DNA of 64,000 bases from an uncultured Coriobacteriales bacterium (GTDB lineage Bacteria; Actinomycetota; Coriobacteriia; Coriobacteriales; UMGS124), in assembly GCA_934636245.1 (NCBI GenBank), contig CAKUAI010000005.1, positions 129,653 through 193,652 on the forward strand. Reading direction: 5' to 3'. Made by a program: the position numbers and the translations under genes. A model generated the notes under the pieces. The model did no database searches, was not told where the DNA came from, and saw only the letters and a list, made by a program, of their open reading frames with translations. Positions 32,462 to 40,918 of the stretch are shown piece after piece (the stretch's first letter is position 1; the number at the start of each line of letters is the position of its first letter).

Positions 32462-33514
32462 TTACCCCAGCATCTCCCGCAGCCGCTTGCACTGCTCGGG
32501 GGTGAGCTTCAGGCCGCGGCGCACGTATGCCTCAAACGACCCGTAGCGCTTGTCGGCCTCGTCGAAGAAGGCCTCGAGGTAGCTTTCGCGCGCTTCGAGG
32601 AACGACATGAGGATGGCGTGCTCCTCAGCCGTCATGCCCTGTGAGAGGTCGGCCGCCTCGCGCTCGATGGCCTGGGCGTTGATCGCGTTGGTCGTGAGGT
32701 AGTCGGCCACGATGTAGTCGTGCGAGTAACCGGCGATGCGAAGCGCGCAGGCGCACAGCACGCCCGTGCGGTCCTTGCCGTTCTTGCAGTGCACAAGCGC
32801 GGGGCTCCCCTTGGCGGCGATGGAGCGCAGTACCGTGCCGATGAGGGGATAGTCGCTTGCGTAGCGGCGGTAGTTGTCGCACATGCGCTGTTCGGGCGCG
32901 CCGTACTCGCCAATGACGCCGTGCACGAGGCGCGCGTGCGCGTCGCGCTTCTTGTGGCCGTCGCGCGGCTCCACCGCCAGCATGCGCACGCCGGGAAGGG
33001 CGGGCTCGGGGCTCACGGCCACCTCGCGGGCGCCTCGGATGTCGTAGACCGATTGAATATCCAGCACGTTTACCAGCGTAACCGCTTCCTGGGGCGTGAT
33101 CTCGGCCAGCTCGCGCGAGCGGAAGAGCACGGCGTCTTCCAGACCGTGGTTGCCCACCGGCCGCAGGGCCATGCTGCCCCACACGGCGGCACTGCCTTGG
33201 GCGCGCGCAGGCAACACGTCGAAGGTGAACGACTCCACGGTCATGGCGGGCTCGGCCGTGCGCGACAGGGCGCGTGCGCGAAGCTGGTAGCGGCCTGGGG
33301 CCTGAGGTGTGTAGGTGAAGTTCCAGCTCAGGCCCAGCTCGGTGCGGGCGCCGCTGCAGGGGAAGTCCGTCCAGGTGGTCCCCATGTCAAGGGAGAGCTG
33401 CACCGCCGCCACGCCGTGTTCGAAGTCGTCCACATAGCCCTCGAAGCGGATGGGCTCGCCCACGTAGTTGAAGCGGGCAGGCGAGGCGTTCGTGCTGGTA
33501 GTTTGCGTGGTCAT
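32462..33514 (-). CDS. Sulfite-oxidase Ig-like domain fused to a tyrosine phosphatase
   Basis: 350 aa from the ATG at 33514; the ribosome site is weak and an alternative start lies 24 codons upstream. Residues 15-100 form the same Ig-like domain as in the triheme proteins (VAAVQLSLDMGTTWTDF, APGRYQLRARALS). Residues 115-350 are a tyrosine phosphatase of the Y_phosphatase3/IphP type, with the P-loop HCKNGKDRTG (242-251; nucleophile C243, R249) and an upstream YDIRGAREV motif. No signal peptide is present, so it should act in the cytoplasm. The combination is unusual. Its substrate may be a phosphoprotein, a phosphoinositide or a nucleotide. Confidence 0.85.
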   Translation of the reverse strand: MTTQTTSTNASPARFNYVGEPIRFEGYVDDFEHGVAAVQLSLDMGTTWTDFPCSGARTELGLSWNFTYTPQAPGRYQLRARALSRTAEPAMTVESFTFDVLPARAQGSAAVWGSMALRPVGNHGLEDAVLFRSRELAEITPQEAVTLVNVLDIQSVYDIRGAREVAVSPEPALPGVRMLAVEPRDGHKKRDAHARLVHGVIGEYGAPEQRMCDNYRRYASDYPLIGTVLRSIAAKGSPALVHCKNGKDRTGVLCACALRIAGYSHDYIVADYLTTNAINAQAIEREAADLSQGMTAEEHAILMSFLEARESYLEAFFDEADKRYGSFEAYVRRGLKLTPEQCKRLREMLG

Positions 33515-33655
33515 GGCTTGCTGGCTTTCTTGTGTGTGGCGGGCAGCATGATGCGGGGCTGGGGCGGCATCGTCGGGCCCCGGCATGTCCGCGGGTCATT
33601 CTAACATGAAGGCGTTTGTGATTATCAAGGGCGAGGTCTTGCGCGCTGTGCCATA

Positions 33656-33690
33656 AGCTGTATATACTGTGCTTAGTGAGTATACACACT
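33656..33690 (+). promoter_or_regulatory. Operator-like inverted repeat of the GntR/ABC operon
   Basis: AGCTGTATATACT (33656-33668) and AGTATACACACT (33679-33690) form an imperfect inverted repeat. It lies about 50 bp before the GntR start and resembles the autoregulatory sites of YtrA-type GntR proteins. TATACT within it could serve as the -10 box. Confidence 0.6.
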
Positions 33691-33741
33691 AGGTACGTTA
33701 CATCGCCGCCTGGGACGCTGGGCACGGCGACGGGAGAGCTT

Positions 33742-34122
33742 ATGGACATCATTATCTCGAACTCGAGCGACAAACCCATATACGAGCAGATAACCACGCA
33801 GATAAAAGATTCCATCGTGTCCGGCGAGCTTGCAGCGGGCGACCAGCTGCCCTCGATCAGAGCGCTGGCAAACGACCTTAGCATCAGCGCAATTACCACC
33901 AAGCGTGCTTATGCCGACCTTGAGGCTGCGGGTTTCATCGAGACGGTGCAGGGCAAGGGCTGCTTCGTGGCGGGCGTGAACCGGGAGTTTCTCCGCGAGG
34001 AGCGTCTGCGCCGCGTGGAGGACCTGCTTGTGCAGGCCGCGCGTGAGGCACGCGCCGCCGGCGTGAGCACTTTGGAGCTTCGCGAGATGTTCGACCTGGT
34101 TGTGGAGGGTGAAGACCGATGA
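33742..34122 (+). CDS. GntR-family repressor, YtrA type
   Basis: 126 aa from ATG 33742 (GGGAGAG upstream). It is a short GntR protein with a winged helix (KPIYEQITTQIKDSIVSG, LPSIRALANDLSISAITTKRAY) and a small C-terminal dimerisation helix, as in YtrA-type repressors. Such proteins control the ABC transporter in their own operon. Its stop overlaps the ATPase start by four bases. Confidence 0.9.
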   Translation: MDIIISNSSDKPIYEQITTQIKDSIVSGELAAGDQLPSIRALANDLSISAITTKRAYADLEAAGFIETVQGKGCFVAGVNREFLREERLRRVEDLLVQAAREARAAGVSTLELREMFDLVVEGEDR

Positions 34123-35060
34123 CAGGCACAGCATGCGCCCCGCTGCTTGAGGCAAGCGGGCTGACTAAAACGTACGGCGATTTCAAGCTCGATGGAGTGA
34201 ACCTTGCGGTTGAGCCTGGGGCCATCGTGGGTCTCGTGGGCACCAACGGGGCGGGTAAGACGACGCTTATCAAGTCGCTGCTGGGCCTGGTGCGACCCGA
34301 TGGGGGCCAGGCCAAGCTGTTTGACCGTCCCATGTGGGAGGGCAGTGGCTCGCAAGCGGCCGCCCGGGAAGCAGCCCAGGTCAAGGAGCGCGTCGGCGTG
34401 GTGTTCGACGGCGTGTCGTTTCCTGGCGAGCTGCGCGTGCGCGACGTGGCTCGCGTCATGCCTGCTGCTTATCGCTCGTGGGACGCCGCTTTGTTCGGCA
34501 GCTACCTCGAGCGTTTCGGTCTTGACGGCCGCAAGCGCGTGAAGGAGCTCTCGCGCGGCATGGGCATGAAGCTCATGCTGGCGTGCGCGCTCAGCCATGC
34601 CGCCGACCTGCTCATTCTCGACGAGGCCACGGCCGGGCTCGACCCCATGGCCCGCGAGGAAATGCTGGGCATTCTGCGCGACTTCATGGTAGGCGGGGAG
34701 GGCCGAGGCATCCTCTTGGCCACCCACATCACAAGCGACCTGGAGCACATCGCCGACTACGTGGCATGCCTCGACGCCGGCAAGCTGGTGTTCTCGCTGG
34801 AGAAGGACGCAATCAGCGACATGGCGGGCATCGCGCGTTGCCGCACGGCCGAGTTCGAGCAGGTGCTCGACGCCGGTGGCTTCGAGGGGGCGCGATTCGT
34901 GCGCAACTCCCTGAACGTCGACGTGCTTGTGTCCGACCGCCGTGCCTTTGCGCGGGTGTTTCCCGATATCGCGCTCGACAAGGCGAATATCGAAAGCTAT
35001 ATGTCCCTGACGCTCAAAGGCGAGCCAATCGAGTCCGCCTATGGCTCGGCGCATCACTAA
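34119..35060 (+). CDS. ABC transporter ATP-binding protein
   Basis: 313 aa. Walker A GTNGAGKTT near residue 43, signature-like LSRGMGMKL, Walker B LLILDEATAG with intact glutamate, and the switch histidine in LLATHIT. This is an intact ATPase of the ABC-2 type that works with the membrane protein encoded next. The operon is GntR, ATPase and permease, a common arrangement for stress-induced exporters, for example of antimicrobial compounds. Confidence 0.9.
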   Translation: MTGTACAPLLEASGLTKTYGDFKLDGVNLAVEPGAIVGLVGTNGAGKTTLIKSLLGLVRPDGGQAKLFDRPMWEGSGSQAAAREAAQVKERVGVVFDGVSFPGELRVRDVARVMPAAYRSWDAALFGSYLERFGLDGRKRVKELSRGMGMKLMLACALSHAADLLILDEATAGLDPMAREEMLGILRDFMVGGEGRGILLATHITSDLEHIADYVACLDAGKLVFSLEKDAISDMAGIARCRTAEFEQVLDAGGFEGARFVRNSLNVDVLVSDRRAFARVFPDIALDKANIESYMSLTLKGEPIESAYGSAHH

Positions 35061-35070
35061 GGAGGCCGTG

Positions 35071-35802
35071 ATGTTCTCAATGATCAAGTGCGATTTGGCC
35101 TGCTTGCGCGGGGTGGCCAGAAACCTTGCTGGAACCGCGCTGTTCGTTGCAGCGATTTTTGCCTTGGCGATGGGCGCTTCCGGTGTGCTCACCGCCGCGA
35201 CCATCGTCATTGCGCTTTCGGTAGTCAACAGGCTCATGGCCTACGACGAGCAGAACAACTGGCAGGCGTTTCGCCAGGCGCTGCCGCTTTCCCGCGGCCA
35301 GGTGGTGTGCGGCCGGTATGTGACCGTGGCCCTTTGCGTGTTTGCAAGCCTGCTTGTCGGTATTGCGGTCGCGCTCTTGGTGGACCTCGCCATTTCGGTG
35401 GTGGTCAGCCTAAATCCCGGCTTGCAGCTGAACAGCTGGAGCGAGCTGCTTGATCTGTCTCTTCGTTTGCGGGACCTGGTCGAACTCTTTGTGGCTTGTG
35501 GTGCCGCAGGGGTTGCGGTGTCGTTTTTCGGTCTTGCCCTGACGCTGCCGTTCATGTTCCGCTTCGGTTTCACAAAAAGCACCCGATACATCCCACTCGT
35601 GTTCGTTGCCCTGTCGCTGCTGGTGTTCTTGGCCATGCAAGGCGTCTCGTCGAGCGGGTTCGATCCCGCCAGCCTTGCGCCCCTGCTGGAGAACACCGGC
35701 ATTATTGTCGGGATGTCGCTTGCTGCCGTTCTTGTCTCTCTGGCCGTTTACGGCCTGTCCTGCCTGGTCTCCCTTCGTTTGTATACAACACGCGAGCTGT
35801 AA
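35071..35802 (+). CDS. ABC-2 type permease
   Basis: 243 aa from the ATG at 35071, which has AAGGAGG upstream; the frame also opens at 35041 inside the ATPase gene. Six hydrophobic segments are visible, with a YDEQNNWQAFRQALPLSRGQVV loop after the second as in ABC-2 permeases associated with YtrB-like ATPases. It forms the membrane part of the transporter; the substrate is unknown. Confidence 0.82.
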   Translation: MFSMIKCDLACLRGVARNLAGTALFVAAIFALAMGASGVLTAATIVIALSVVNRLMAYDEQNNWQAFRQALPLSRGQVVCGRYVTVALCVFASLLVGIAVALLVDLAISVVVSLNPGLQLNSWSELLDLSLRLRDLVELFVACGAAGVAVSFFGLALTLPFMFRFGFTKSTRYIPLVFVALSLLVFLAMQGVSSSGFDPASLAPLLENTGIIVGMSLAAVLVSLAVYGLSCLVSLRLYTTREL

Positions 35803-35890
35803 TACCGAGCGGCAGATAAAGCCCGCCGCGCAGGCGATCAATGCTGTTGGTGCCTTGCATTTAAACGTAGCCCCGAGTATCTTCTATATG

Positions 35891-35904
35891 GAAGAAATTT
35901 CTTC
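35891..35904. promoter_or_regulatory. Palindrome upstream of the toxin-antitoxin pair
   Basis: GAAGAAATTTCTTC is a perfect 14-bp palindrome, 29 bp before the antitoxin start, and is flanked by further CTTCTAT half-sites. This fits autoregulation by an antitoxin of the Phd/YefM class. Confidence 0.6.
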
Positions 35905-35932
35905 TATTTGCTTTGCAGGGAGGGCTGACCAT

Positions 35933-36223
35933 ATGCCGCAGGTGGTTCCGGTAAGTGATTTTCGTTCCGATATCACAAGCGTTTCGAAGTATACCGACGC
36001 CGGTGAGGTTGTTGTTCTGACGCAGAACGGGCGGCCTCGGTGGGCCATGGTTGACTATGACGAGTGGAACACGGCGGCCCGGTTGCAGGAGCGCTCGTTT
36101 GCGCGGGCTATATTGGAGACAGAAGCAAAGGAGCAGGCGGGCGAGCTCTTGTATCTCAGCGCTGACGAGTTTAAAGCCCATCGGCGTGAACGGTTGGCGA
36201 GTTTGCGCGGCGGCACTCTCTGA
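35933..36223 (+). CDS. Phd/YefM-family antitoxin
   Basis: 96 aa from ATG 35933 (GGGAGGG upstream). The N-terminal part has the Phd/YefM fold signature VPVSDFRSDITSVSKY and VVVLTQNGRPRWAMVDYDEW; the C-terminal helix would wrap around the toxin. The TGA stop overlaps the toxin ATG by one base. It should repress the operon through the palindrome at 35891. Confidence 0.88.
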   Translation: MPQVVPVSDFRSDITSVSKYTDAGEVVVLTQNGRPRWAMVDYDEWNTAARLQERSFARAILETEAKEQAGELLYLSADEFKAHRRERLASLRGGTL

Positions 36224-36540
36224 TGTTTAGCTACATCGTAACGATGGACGCCGCATGGGACCTTGACGACATCGACGAATATGTCTTTGCCTATAGCGAC
36301 ATTGATTTTGTCGAATCATTGGAACGGGAGTTTGAATCAACCTTTGATTCTCTCGCTGCGAATCCATATGCTTATCCAGAGTACCAGTTCGAACCTCCCG
36401 TCCTAATGCTTCATCGCTATCGCAGTGTAAACGTGTACAACTACAAGGTCTTTTACTACGTCGACGAAGCAAGGGGGCTTGTCGTTATATCACGCATATG
36501 CCACAAGCTTGCCGACTTTACCCGCAGGGGGATGTGGTAG
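36223..36540 (+). CDS. RelE/ParE-family toxin
   Basis: 105 aa. The sequence shows the RelE/ParE fold pattern: a helical N-terminal half (WDLDDIDEYVFAYS, SLEREFESTFDSLAANPYAYPEY) and C-terminal strands (YRSVNVYNYKVFYYVDEARGLVVISRICH). It is paired with the antitoxin by a one-base overlap. Members inhibit translation or gyrase; which one cannot be told here. Codon use is more AT-rich than in neighbouring genes, consistent with recent acquisition. It directly abuts the broken permease at 36610. Confidence 0.85.
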   Translation: MFSYIVTMDAAWDLDDIDEYVFAYSDIDFVESLEREFESTFDSLAANPYAYPEYQFEPPVLMLHRYRSVNVYNYKVFYYVDEARGLVVISRICHKLADFTRRGMW

Positions 36541-36609
36541 GGACTTCCGCCCTATTGAGACTGGCACGGTCGTGGGTGAGAGCGCCTCAAGCATGGAGAG
36601 TTGAGCGTA

Positions 36610-37139
36610 TTTCCGAACCGACGGGGGCTGTCTGCATATATGTGGCCGACCCCGAGTCCAAGCTGCCCGAAATCACCTACTGGCTTATGGGCAGTCTCGC
36701 CGCGGTCAACCAGCGCGACGTATTGTTCCTCATCGTGCCGCTGCTGCTGGGTGTTGTGCCCACGTTCATCCTGCGCTGGCGCCTCAACGTTATGGTTTTT
36801 GGTGACGAGGAGGCCGCGTCACTGGGCCTCAATGTCAAGCGCATCCGCGGCGTCCTCATTGTGTGCGCCACGCTCCTTACCGCAACCGCGGTGGCTGTAG
36901 CAGGCGTGATTGGTTGGATCGGCCTCATCATCCCACACATGTGTCGCTTCATCGTGGGCCCCAACTACAAGGACCTCGTTCCCATGTCCCTGCTCACGGG
37001 CGGCGTGTTTCTGCTTGTGGTCGACTGTCTGGCGCGCACGCTGTTCACCACTGAGATTCCCCTGGGTATCTTAACGTCGCTCATCGATGCGCCGTTCTTC
37101 GTCTACCTGCTCTTTAAGCGCAAGAAGGAGTCCGCATGA
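36610..37139 (+). pseudogene. 5'-truncated FecCD/BtuC-type permease remnant
   Basis: The frame from about 36628 on (VADPESKLPEITYWLMGSL) matches only the second half of a FecCD-family permease and ends normally with LLFKRKKESA. The N-terminal 150 or so residues are absent, and the sequence just upstream belongs to the toxin gene. FecCD proteins are about 330 residues with ten membrane segments; fewer than half are left. The stop overlaps the ATPase start (ATGA), as expected in an intact operon. The truncation probably came with insertion of the toxin-antitoxin pair. The substrate class is iron chelate, haem or cobalamin. Confidence 0.8.
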
Positions 37140-38063
37140 TTCTCGAAGCGCGTGGAGTGGCGGCCGGCTACAACGGTCGCAACATCGTGAGCGATGTGAG
37201 CTTTTCACTTGAAAGCGGCGAGGTGCTTTGTCTCCTTGGCCCCAACGGCGTGGGTAAGACGACGCTTTTTAAAGCGTTGCTGGGTTTCATCCCGTTTACC
37301 CACGGCGGCCTCTTCATGGACGGCGAGCGGGTCAATCACAGCGACCGCAGGCGTCTGGCCTCATTCATCGGCTACGTGCCGCAGGTTCACGAGCCGCCGT
37401 TTCCCTTCAGCGCGCTCGACGTCGTGGTCATGGGGTCGGTCGCACGTGAGAGCCTCTTTGACGGCCCCTCTCGCAAGGCATATCGCGAAGCCGAAGCCAC
37501 GCTCGAGCGCCTGGGCGTTAGCTATCTGCGCGACAAGGTGTATACCGAGGTATCTGGTGGCGAGCGTCAGATGGTGCTCATCGCGCGCCCTCATGCAGAA
37601 GCCTGCCTTCCTCATGATGGACAAGCCAACCTCGAGTCTCGACTACGGCAATCAGATGCGCGTGCTCAGTCAGGTCAAGAGCCTCTCCGAGGAGGGCGTG
37701 GGCGTCATTATGACCTCGCATTTTCCCGACCATGTCTATCTTGCCTGTTCAAAGGCGGCTGTCATGTCGCGCACGGAGCCGTTCCGCGTGGGTGCGGTCA
37801 GTGAGATTGTGACTGAGTCGATTCTCGCGGCTGCTTACGGCATCAAGGTAAAGGTGGCCGATCTGGAGTTCGATGACATCTCGGGCGGCAAGCTTACTAC
37901 GTGCATTCCTGTGTTGCCCGACGTTCATGCGCCCGGTATGGGCTGGGAGGGCCCGCGCCGCTGCGCGTGCCAGGGAGGCCAGGGGAAAGAAGACAGCGCA
38001 AGCTCGGCCACGGTGGTTTTCGAAGCCGTTCAAGCAGCGAAAAAGGCGGCGGCCAATGAGTAG
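37136..38063 (+). pseudogene. Frameshifted ABC ATPase of the same transporter
   Basis: The first part (MILEARGVAAGYNGRN..., Walker A GPNGVGKTT, VSGGERQMVLIAR) runs in one frame until about 37588; the rest (ALMQKPAFLMMDKPTSSLDYG on) continues in another. The break is in a GCGCGC run and fits loss of two bases. In addition, Walker B reads MMDKPTS where the family has DEPTS, so the catalytic glutamate is lysine. Two independent lesions point to a real loss of function, not a reading error. The C-terminal part is intact up to the stop at 38063. Confidence 0.85.
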
Positions 38064-38355
38064 CGTGAATGTGACCGCGGGTTTTGGGACGTGCACGCCT
38101 GACCTTGCCCGCCTGGCTCTTGGGCTCGAGGGCCTTATGGGGCGTGCGGCTCGGGCGTGCCCCGACGTTGCCTCTGGGATGCGCACGCCTAACCCTGCCC
38201 GCTTGTCCCTTGGCCTTTCGGGTCTTATGGAGCGTGCGGCTCAGGCGTGCCCTGAGGCTGCTGCCAGCCCTGTTGTGGACTTCGCGTTCGGTGGAAAGTG
38301 GTTGGCCGCGCGTCTGAGGGATGGCTCATGCGGTCGCGCGTTCACGTTCATGTAG
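38056..38355 (+). CDS. Small protein with an internal duplication, inside the decayed transporter operon
   Basis: 99 aa. The ATG at 38056 overlaps the end of the ATPase frame. Two halves resemble each other: TPDLARLALGLEGLMGRAARACP and TPNPARLSLGLSGLMERAAQACP, about 40 residues apart. The tail is FGGKWLAARLRDGSCGRAF. No family is recognised. It could be a real but lineage-specific component, or a chance frame created by a DNA repeat; the ribosome site is poor. Neither alternative can be excluded. Confidence 0.45.
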   Translation: MSSVNVTAGFGTCTPDLARLALGLEGLMGRAARACPDVASGMRTPNPARLSLGLSGLMERAAQACPEAAASPVVDFAFGGKWLAARLRDGSCGRAFTFM

Positions 38356-38446
38356 CGTACCCACTTCGGCCTTGTGTTGAGCAGGGCGCCCGGTCTTTGC
38401 GCTTAGGGGAGTGCGGAGGGTTATCGTGGAAAGGGAGTACCACATC

Positions 38447-39552
38447 ATGAGCAAGATCAACGGGTCTTCTATCTCTCGCCGTAGCCTCATCCAGGTTGCT
38501 GCTGGTGTCGCCGTTGCAGCTGCCGCTGCTGGCGTCGCTATCGAGGCGGCCACACCTGAGCAGGCACTGGCCGCTGGCAAGAAAAAGAAGGAAATCAAGA
38601 TTGCCGCTTCCGACGATCCCTCGTACGTGATTGACGCTACGGGCAAGCAGGTCCTGGTGCCCGAGAGGATCGAGCGCGTCGCCATCACCTGTCAGGGTGG
38701 CACCACCCACGAGGCCGTCATCTTCGGCGGCGCCGACAAGATCGTAGCCGAGCCTTCCATGAAGAGGTTCCCCAGCTTCTCCGCATGTTCCCCGAGCTCA
38801 ACGACGTGACCGACGGTGGCTCGTTCGACGACATCAATATCGAGACCATCGCAGCCACTGCACCTGACATTGCGCTTTGTGGCGTCAGCTCCGACAAGGG
38901 CAACGCCCAGATCGAGGAGATCGGCATCCCCGCGTACGTCATGCTTATCGGTTGGGCAGGCGTCGAGTCGCTCAAGCAGGAGTTCCTCAACGTCTCTCAC
39001 CTGTTCGGCAACGACGAGCGCGGTCAGGAGCTCGTGGACTACTGGGATGAGAAGCTCGACCTTATCGCCGAGCGCGTGGCGGCGCTTCCCGAGGAGGAGC
39101 GCGCCAAGACGGTGTACTACATCAGCAAGCCCGACATCACGAAGGCAAACACCGGCGACTGGGGCCGTAGCTGGCTCGATGCCTGTGGCGTGACGTTTGC
39201 GGTGCCCGAGGAGGACCTCAATGGTGACATCACCGCCGAGAAGGCCATCGGCTGGGACCCCGACTACATCGTGATCCAGGGCGGCCGCGGCGACGTCTCC
39301 GAACTGCTCAACGAGCCCACCGTCCAGGACATGAAGGCCATCCAGTCCGGCGAGGTGCACACCTGCCCCATCGGCGGCTTCTGGTGGGACCGTCCCTCCG
39401 CTGAGGCCCCGCTCGCCTTCCTGTGGCTGGCACAGATCACGCACCCCGGCTACTTCAACGACATCGACCTCGAGCAGGAGACTGTTGACTTCTTCAAGCG
39501 CTTCTACAACTACGACCTCCCCCAGAAGGAGTACGAGTCCCTCTTCGCATAG
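38447..39552 (+). pseudogene. Frameshifted periplasmic binding protein of the same transporter
   Basis: The start at 38447 gives a Tat-type signal (SISRRSLIQVAAGVAVAAAA) and the beginning of a Fe/B12-type binding protein. After VAEPSMKRFP the frame is lost. The correct continuation (QLLRMFPELNDVTDGG... to YESLFA) is in the frame ending at 39552. Loss of one C in the CCCC run at 38770-38773 explains it. Taken alone this could be a sequencing error in a homopolymer, but the neighbouring permease and ATPase are also broken. Otherwise the protein is complete and well conserved, so the lesion is recent. Confidence 0.8.
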
Positions 39553-39580
39553 GCCCCAGGCGGCCTGTTCCTCTCTCGGC

Positions 39581-39609
39581 GGCCCCCTGCAATCCCCCCG
39601 CAGGGGGCC
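39581..39609 (+). terminator. Terminator of the decayed transporter operon
   Basis: GGCCCCCTGC (39581-39590) pairs exactly with GCAGGGGGCC (39600-39609) around a 9-base loop, followed by GTTCTCGTGTTT, 28 bp after the binding-protein stop. Confidence 0.8.
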
Positions 39610-39630
39610 GTTCTCGTGTTTGGCACCTCC

Positions 39631-39755
39631 GGGGTCAAGGAGGTTGCTCGTGCTAAGGGGGCTTCCCGCAGGGGCCATTTTGTGTTGGAACCCACGGGGC
39701 CAAGAAGGCGGCTTGCGCCAAGAAGACTTCCCGCAAGGGGTCGTTTTGCCTGGAA
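39631..39755 (+). repeat. Two diverged 60-bp direct repeats
   Basis: 39631-39690 and 39696-39755 align without gaps at roughly 70-75 percent identity. Each copy can be read as a basic peptide, GVKEVARAKGASRRGHF and GAKKAACAKKTSRKGSF, but in different frames because the period is 65 bp. The differences are mostly conservative at the protein level, so these may be remains of a gene. I see no intact gene in 39610-40094. Confidence 0.55.
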
Positions 39756-40094
39756 TGCTGCTCGCCCTGTCATGGCTTGAGGAGCAAGACTCTTCAGATA
39801 CCGCCGCAAAAACGGGGTTCTCCAGCCGCAAAAAAGAGAGTTGCCCGTGTTTAACGCGATCTTTAATGGATGCGCAAATCAGCCAAGAAAAAAAATGCCT
39901 GCTCAGAATGGGTGCTTTGCTTGGCACCAGACAACCGCGCGTCCACGGTCGTCTCACTTGACCGAACGTGTGACTGGAGAACCCTGTTTTTGCGGAAACA
40001 TCTCCTGATTTTCACCCGTGCCGCTTACAATTGCCGCCATGCAAGTGGATTTGGCCCCATGGCCGTTGACGAGATGAGAAAGGACCATGCGAAT

Positions 40095-40625
40095 ATGAAC
40101 GCTGATGCCTATCTTGACCTGCTGCGTGACCGCTATTCTGTGCGTGCGTTTGCTGATGAGCAGCTGACGGAGGAAGAGCTCGCTGCCATTCTCGAGGCTG
40201 GCCGTCTTTCGCCCACCGCATGCAACAACCAGCCTGTTCGCATCTGCGTTGTGCAGAGCGCCGAAGGCCTCGCCAAGGTGGACGAGTGCTCGAAGTGCCG
40301 CTACGGCGCGCCCACCGCGCTCATCGTTGCATTCGTCAAGAATGCTTCGGCCAAGGGCATGGGCTGCGAGTCGGGCGACTTCGGCACCATCGACGCCTCC
40401 ATCGTGCTCACCAACATGGCAAACGCTGCCGCGGCCCTGGGTCTCGGCAGCTGCTGGGTTGGCGCCTACGACTCCCAGGCCGTGCGCGCCCGCTTCAACG
40501 TCCCGGCCGACTACGAGCTGGTAGACATGCTCATGCTGGGCCACCCCGCCCCCGAGTGCACTCCCAGCCCCCGCCACGCTGACCGCTTCCCCCTCACCCA
40601 AACCGTGAGCCACGAGACCTTCTAG
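40095..40625 (+). CDS. Nitroreductase-family flavoprotein
   Basis: 176 aa from ATG 40095 (GAAAGGA upstream). The FMN-binding pattern is RYSVRAFADEQLTEEEL at the N-terminus, SPTACNNQPVRICVV and ALGLGSCWVGAYD further on. Such enzymes use FMN and NAD(P)H to reduce nitro groups, quinones or other small molecules in the cytoplasm. It is a short member (family range about 170-220). It stands alone, 540 bp after the transporter operon. Confidence 0.88.
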   Translation: MNADAYLDLLRDRYSVRAFADEQLTEEELAAILEAGRLSPTACNNQPVRICVVQSAEGLAKVDECSKCRYGAPTALIVAFVKNASAKGMGCESGDFGTIDASIVLTNMANAAAALGLGSCWVGAYDSQAVRARFNVPADYELVDMLMLGHPAPECTPSPRHADRFPLTQTVSHETF

Positions 40626-40837
40626 CCCACGGCTTTCTTTGCTTGACACGCTAGTCTGTATACCTTGCATCTACGGTGAGAGCCCTGGGCACAAGTCCGT
40701 ATCTCTCGTGCTTTGCCCTCAGTGTTCTAACGGCTAATGTAGGACAAACGCACAAGGTGGCCAAACCTTCAGGTGTAGTTTTACGGCCTTTGCCCTTCAC
40801 TCTCAACGGCCCAACCCGTCGCCGTAAACGCACAGGA

Positions 40838-40918
40838 AACGAAAAGACCCTCCTGGCGCAGTTCCGCAGCCGCCGAAGGCGGCGAGGACTGTCTGAGCAC
40901 AGGAGGGTCCTTTTCGTT
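40838..40918. repeat. Hairpin element with conserved 60-base core, copy a
   Basis: The core (40848-40907) begins CCCTCCTGGCGCAGTTCCGC, contains the stem GCCGCC-GAA-GGCGGC, and ends CAGGAGGG, which pairs with the beginning. It is identical in copies b (42745) and c (42958). Here the flanks AACGAAAAG and CTTTTCGTT extend the stem. About 90 bp before it (40760-40840), sequence resembling that before copy c extends the similarity. The rest of 40626-41052 has no gene. Confidence 0.9.

Noticed and set aside
36498..37139. Intact 213-aa permease starting inside the toxin gene
   Set aside because: The first 45 codons overlap the toxin gene and do not resemble any permease; homology starts in the middle of the FecCD domain. 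Treated as a truncated pseudogene.
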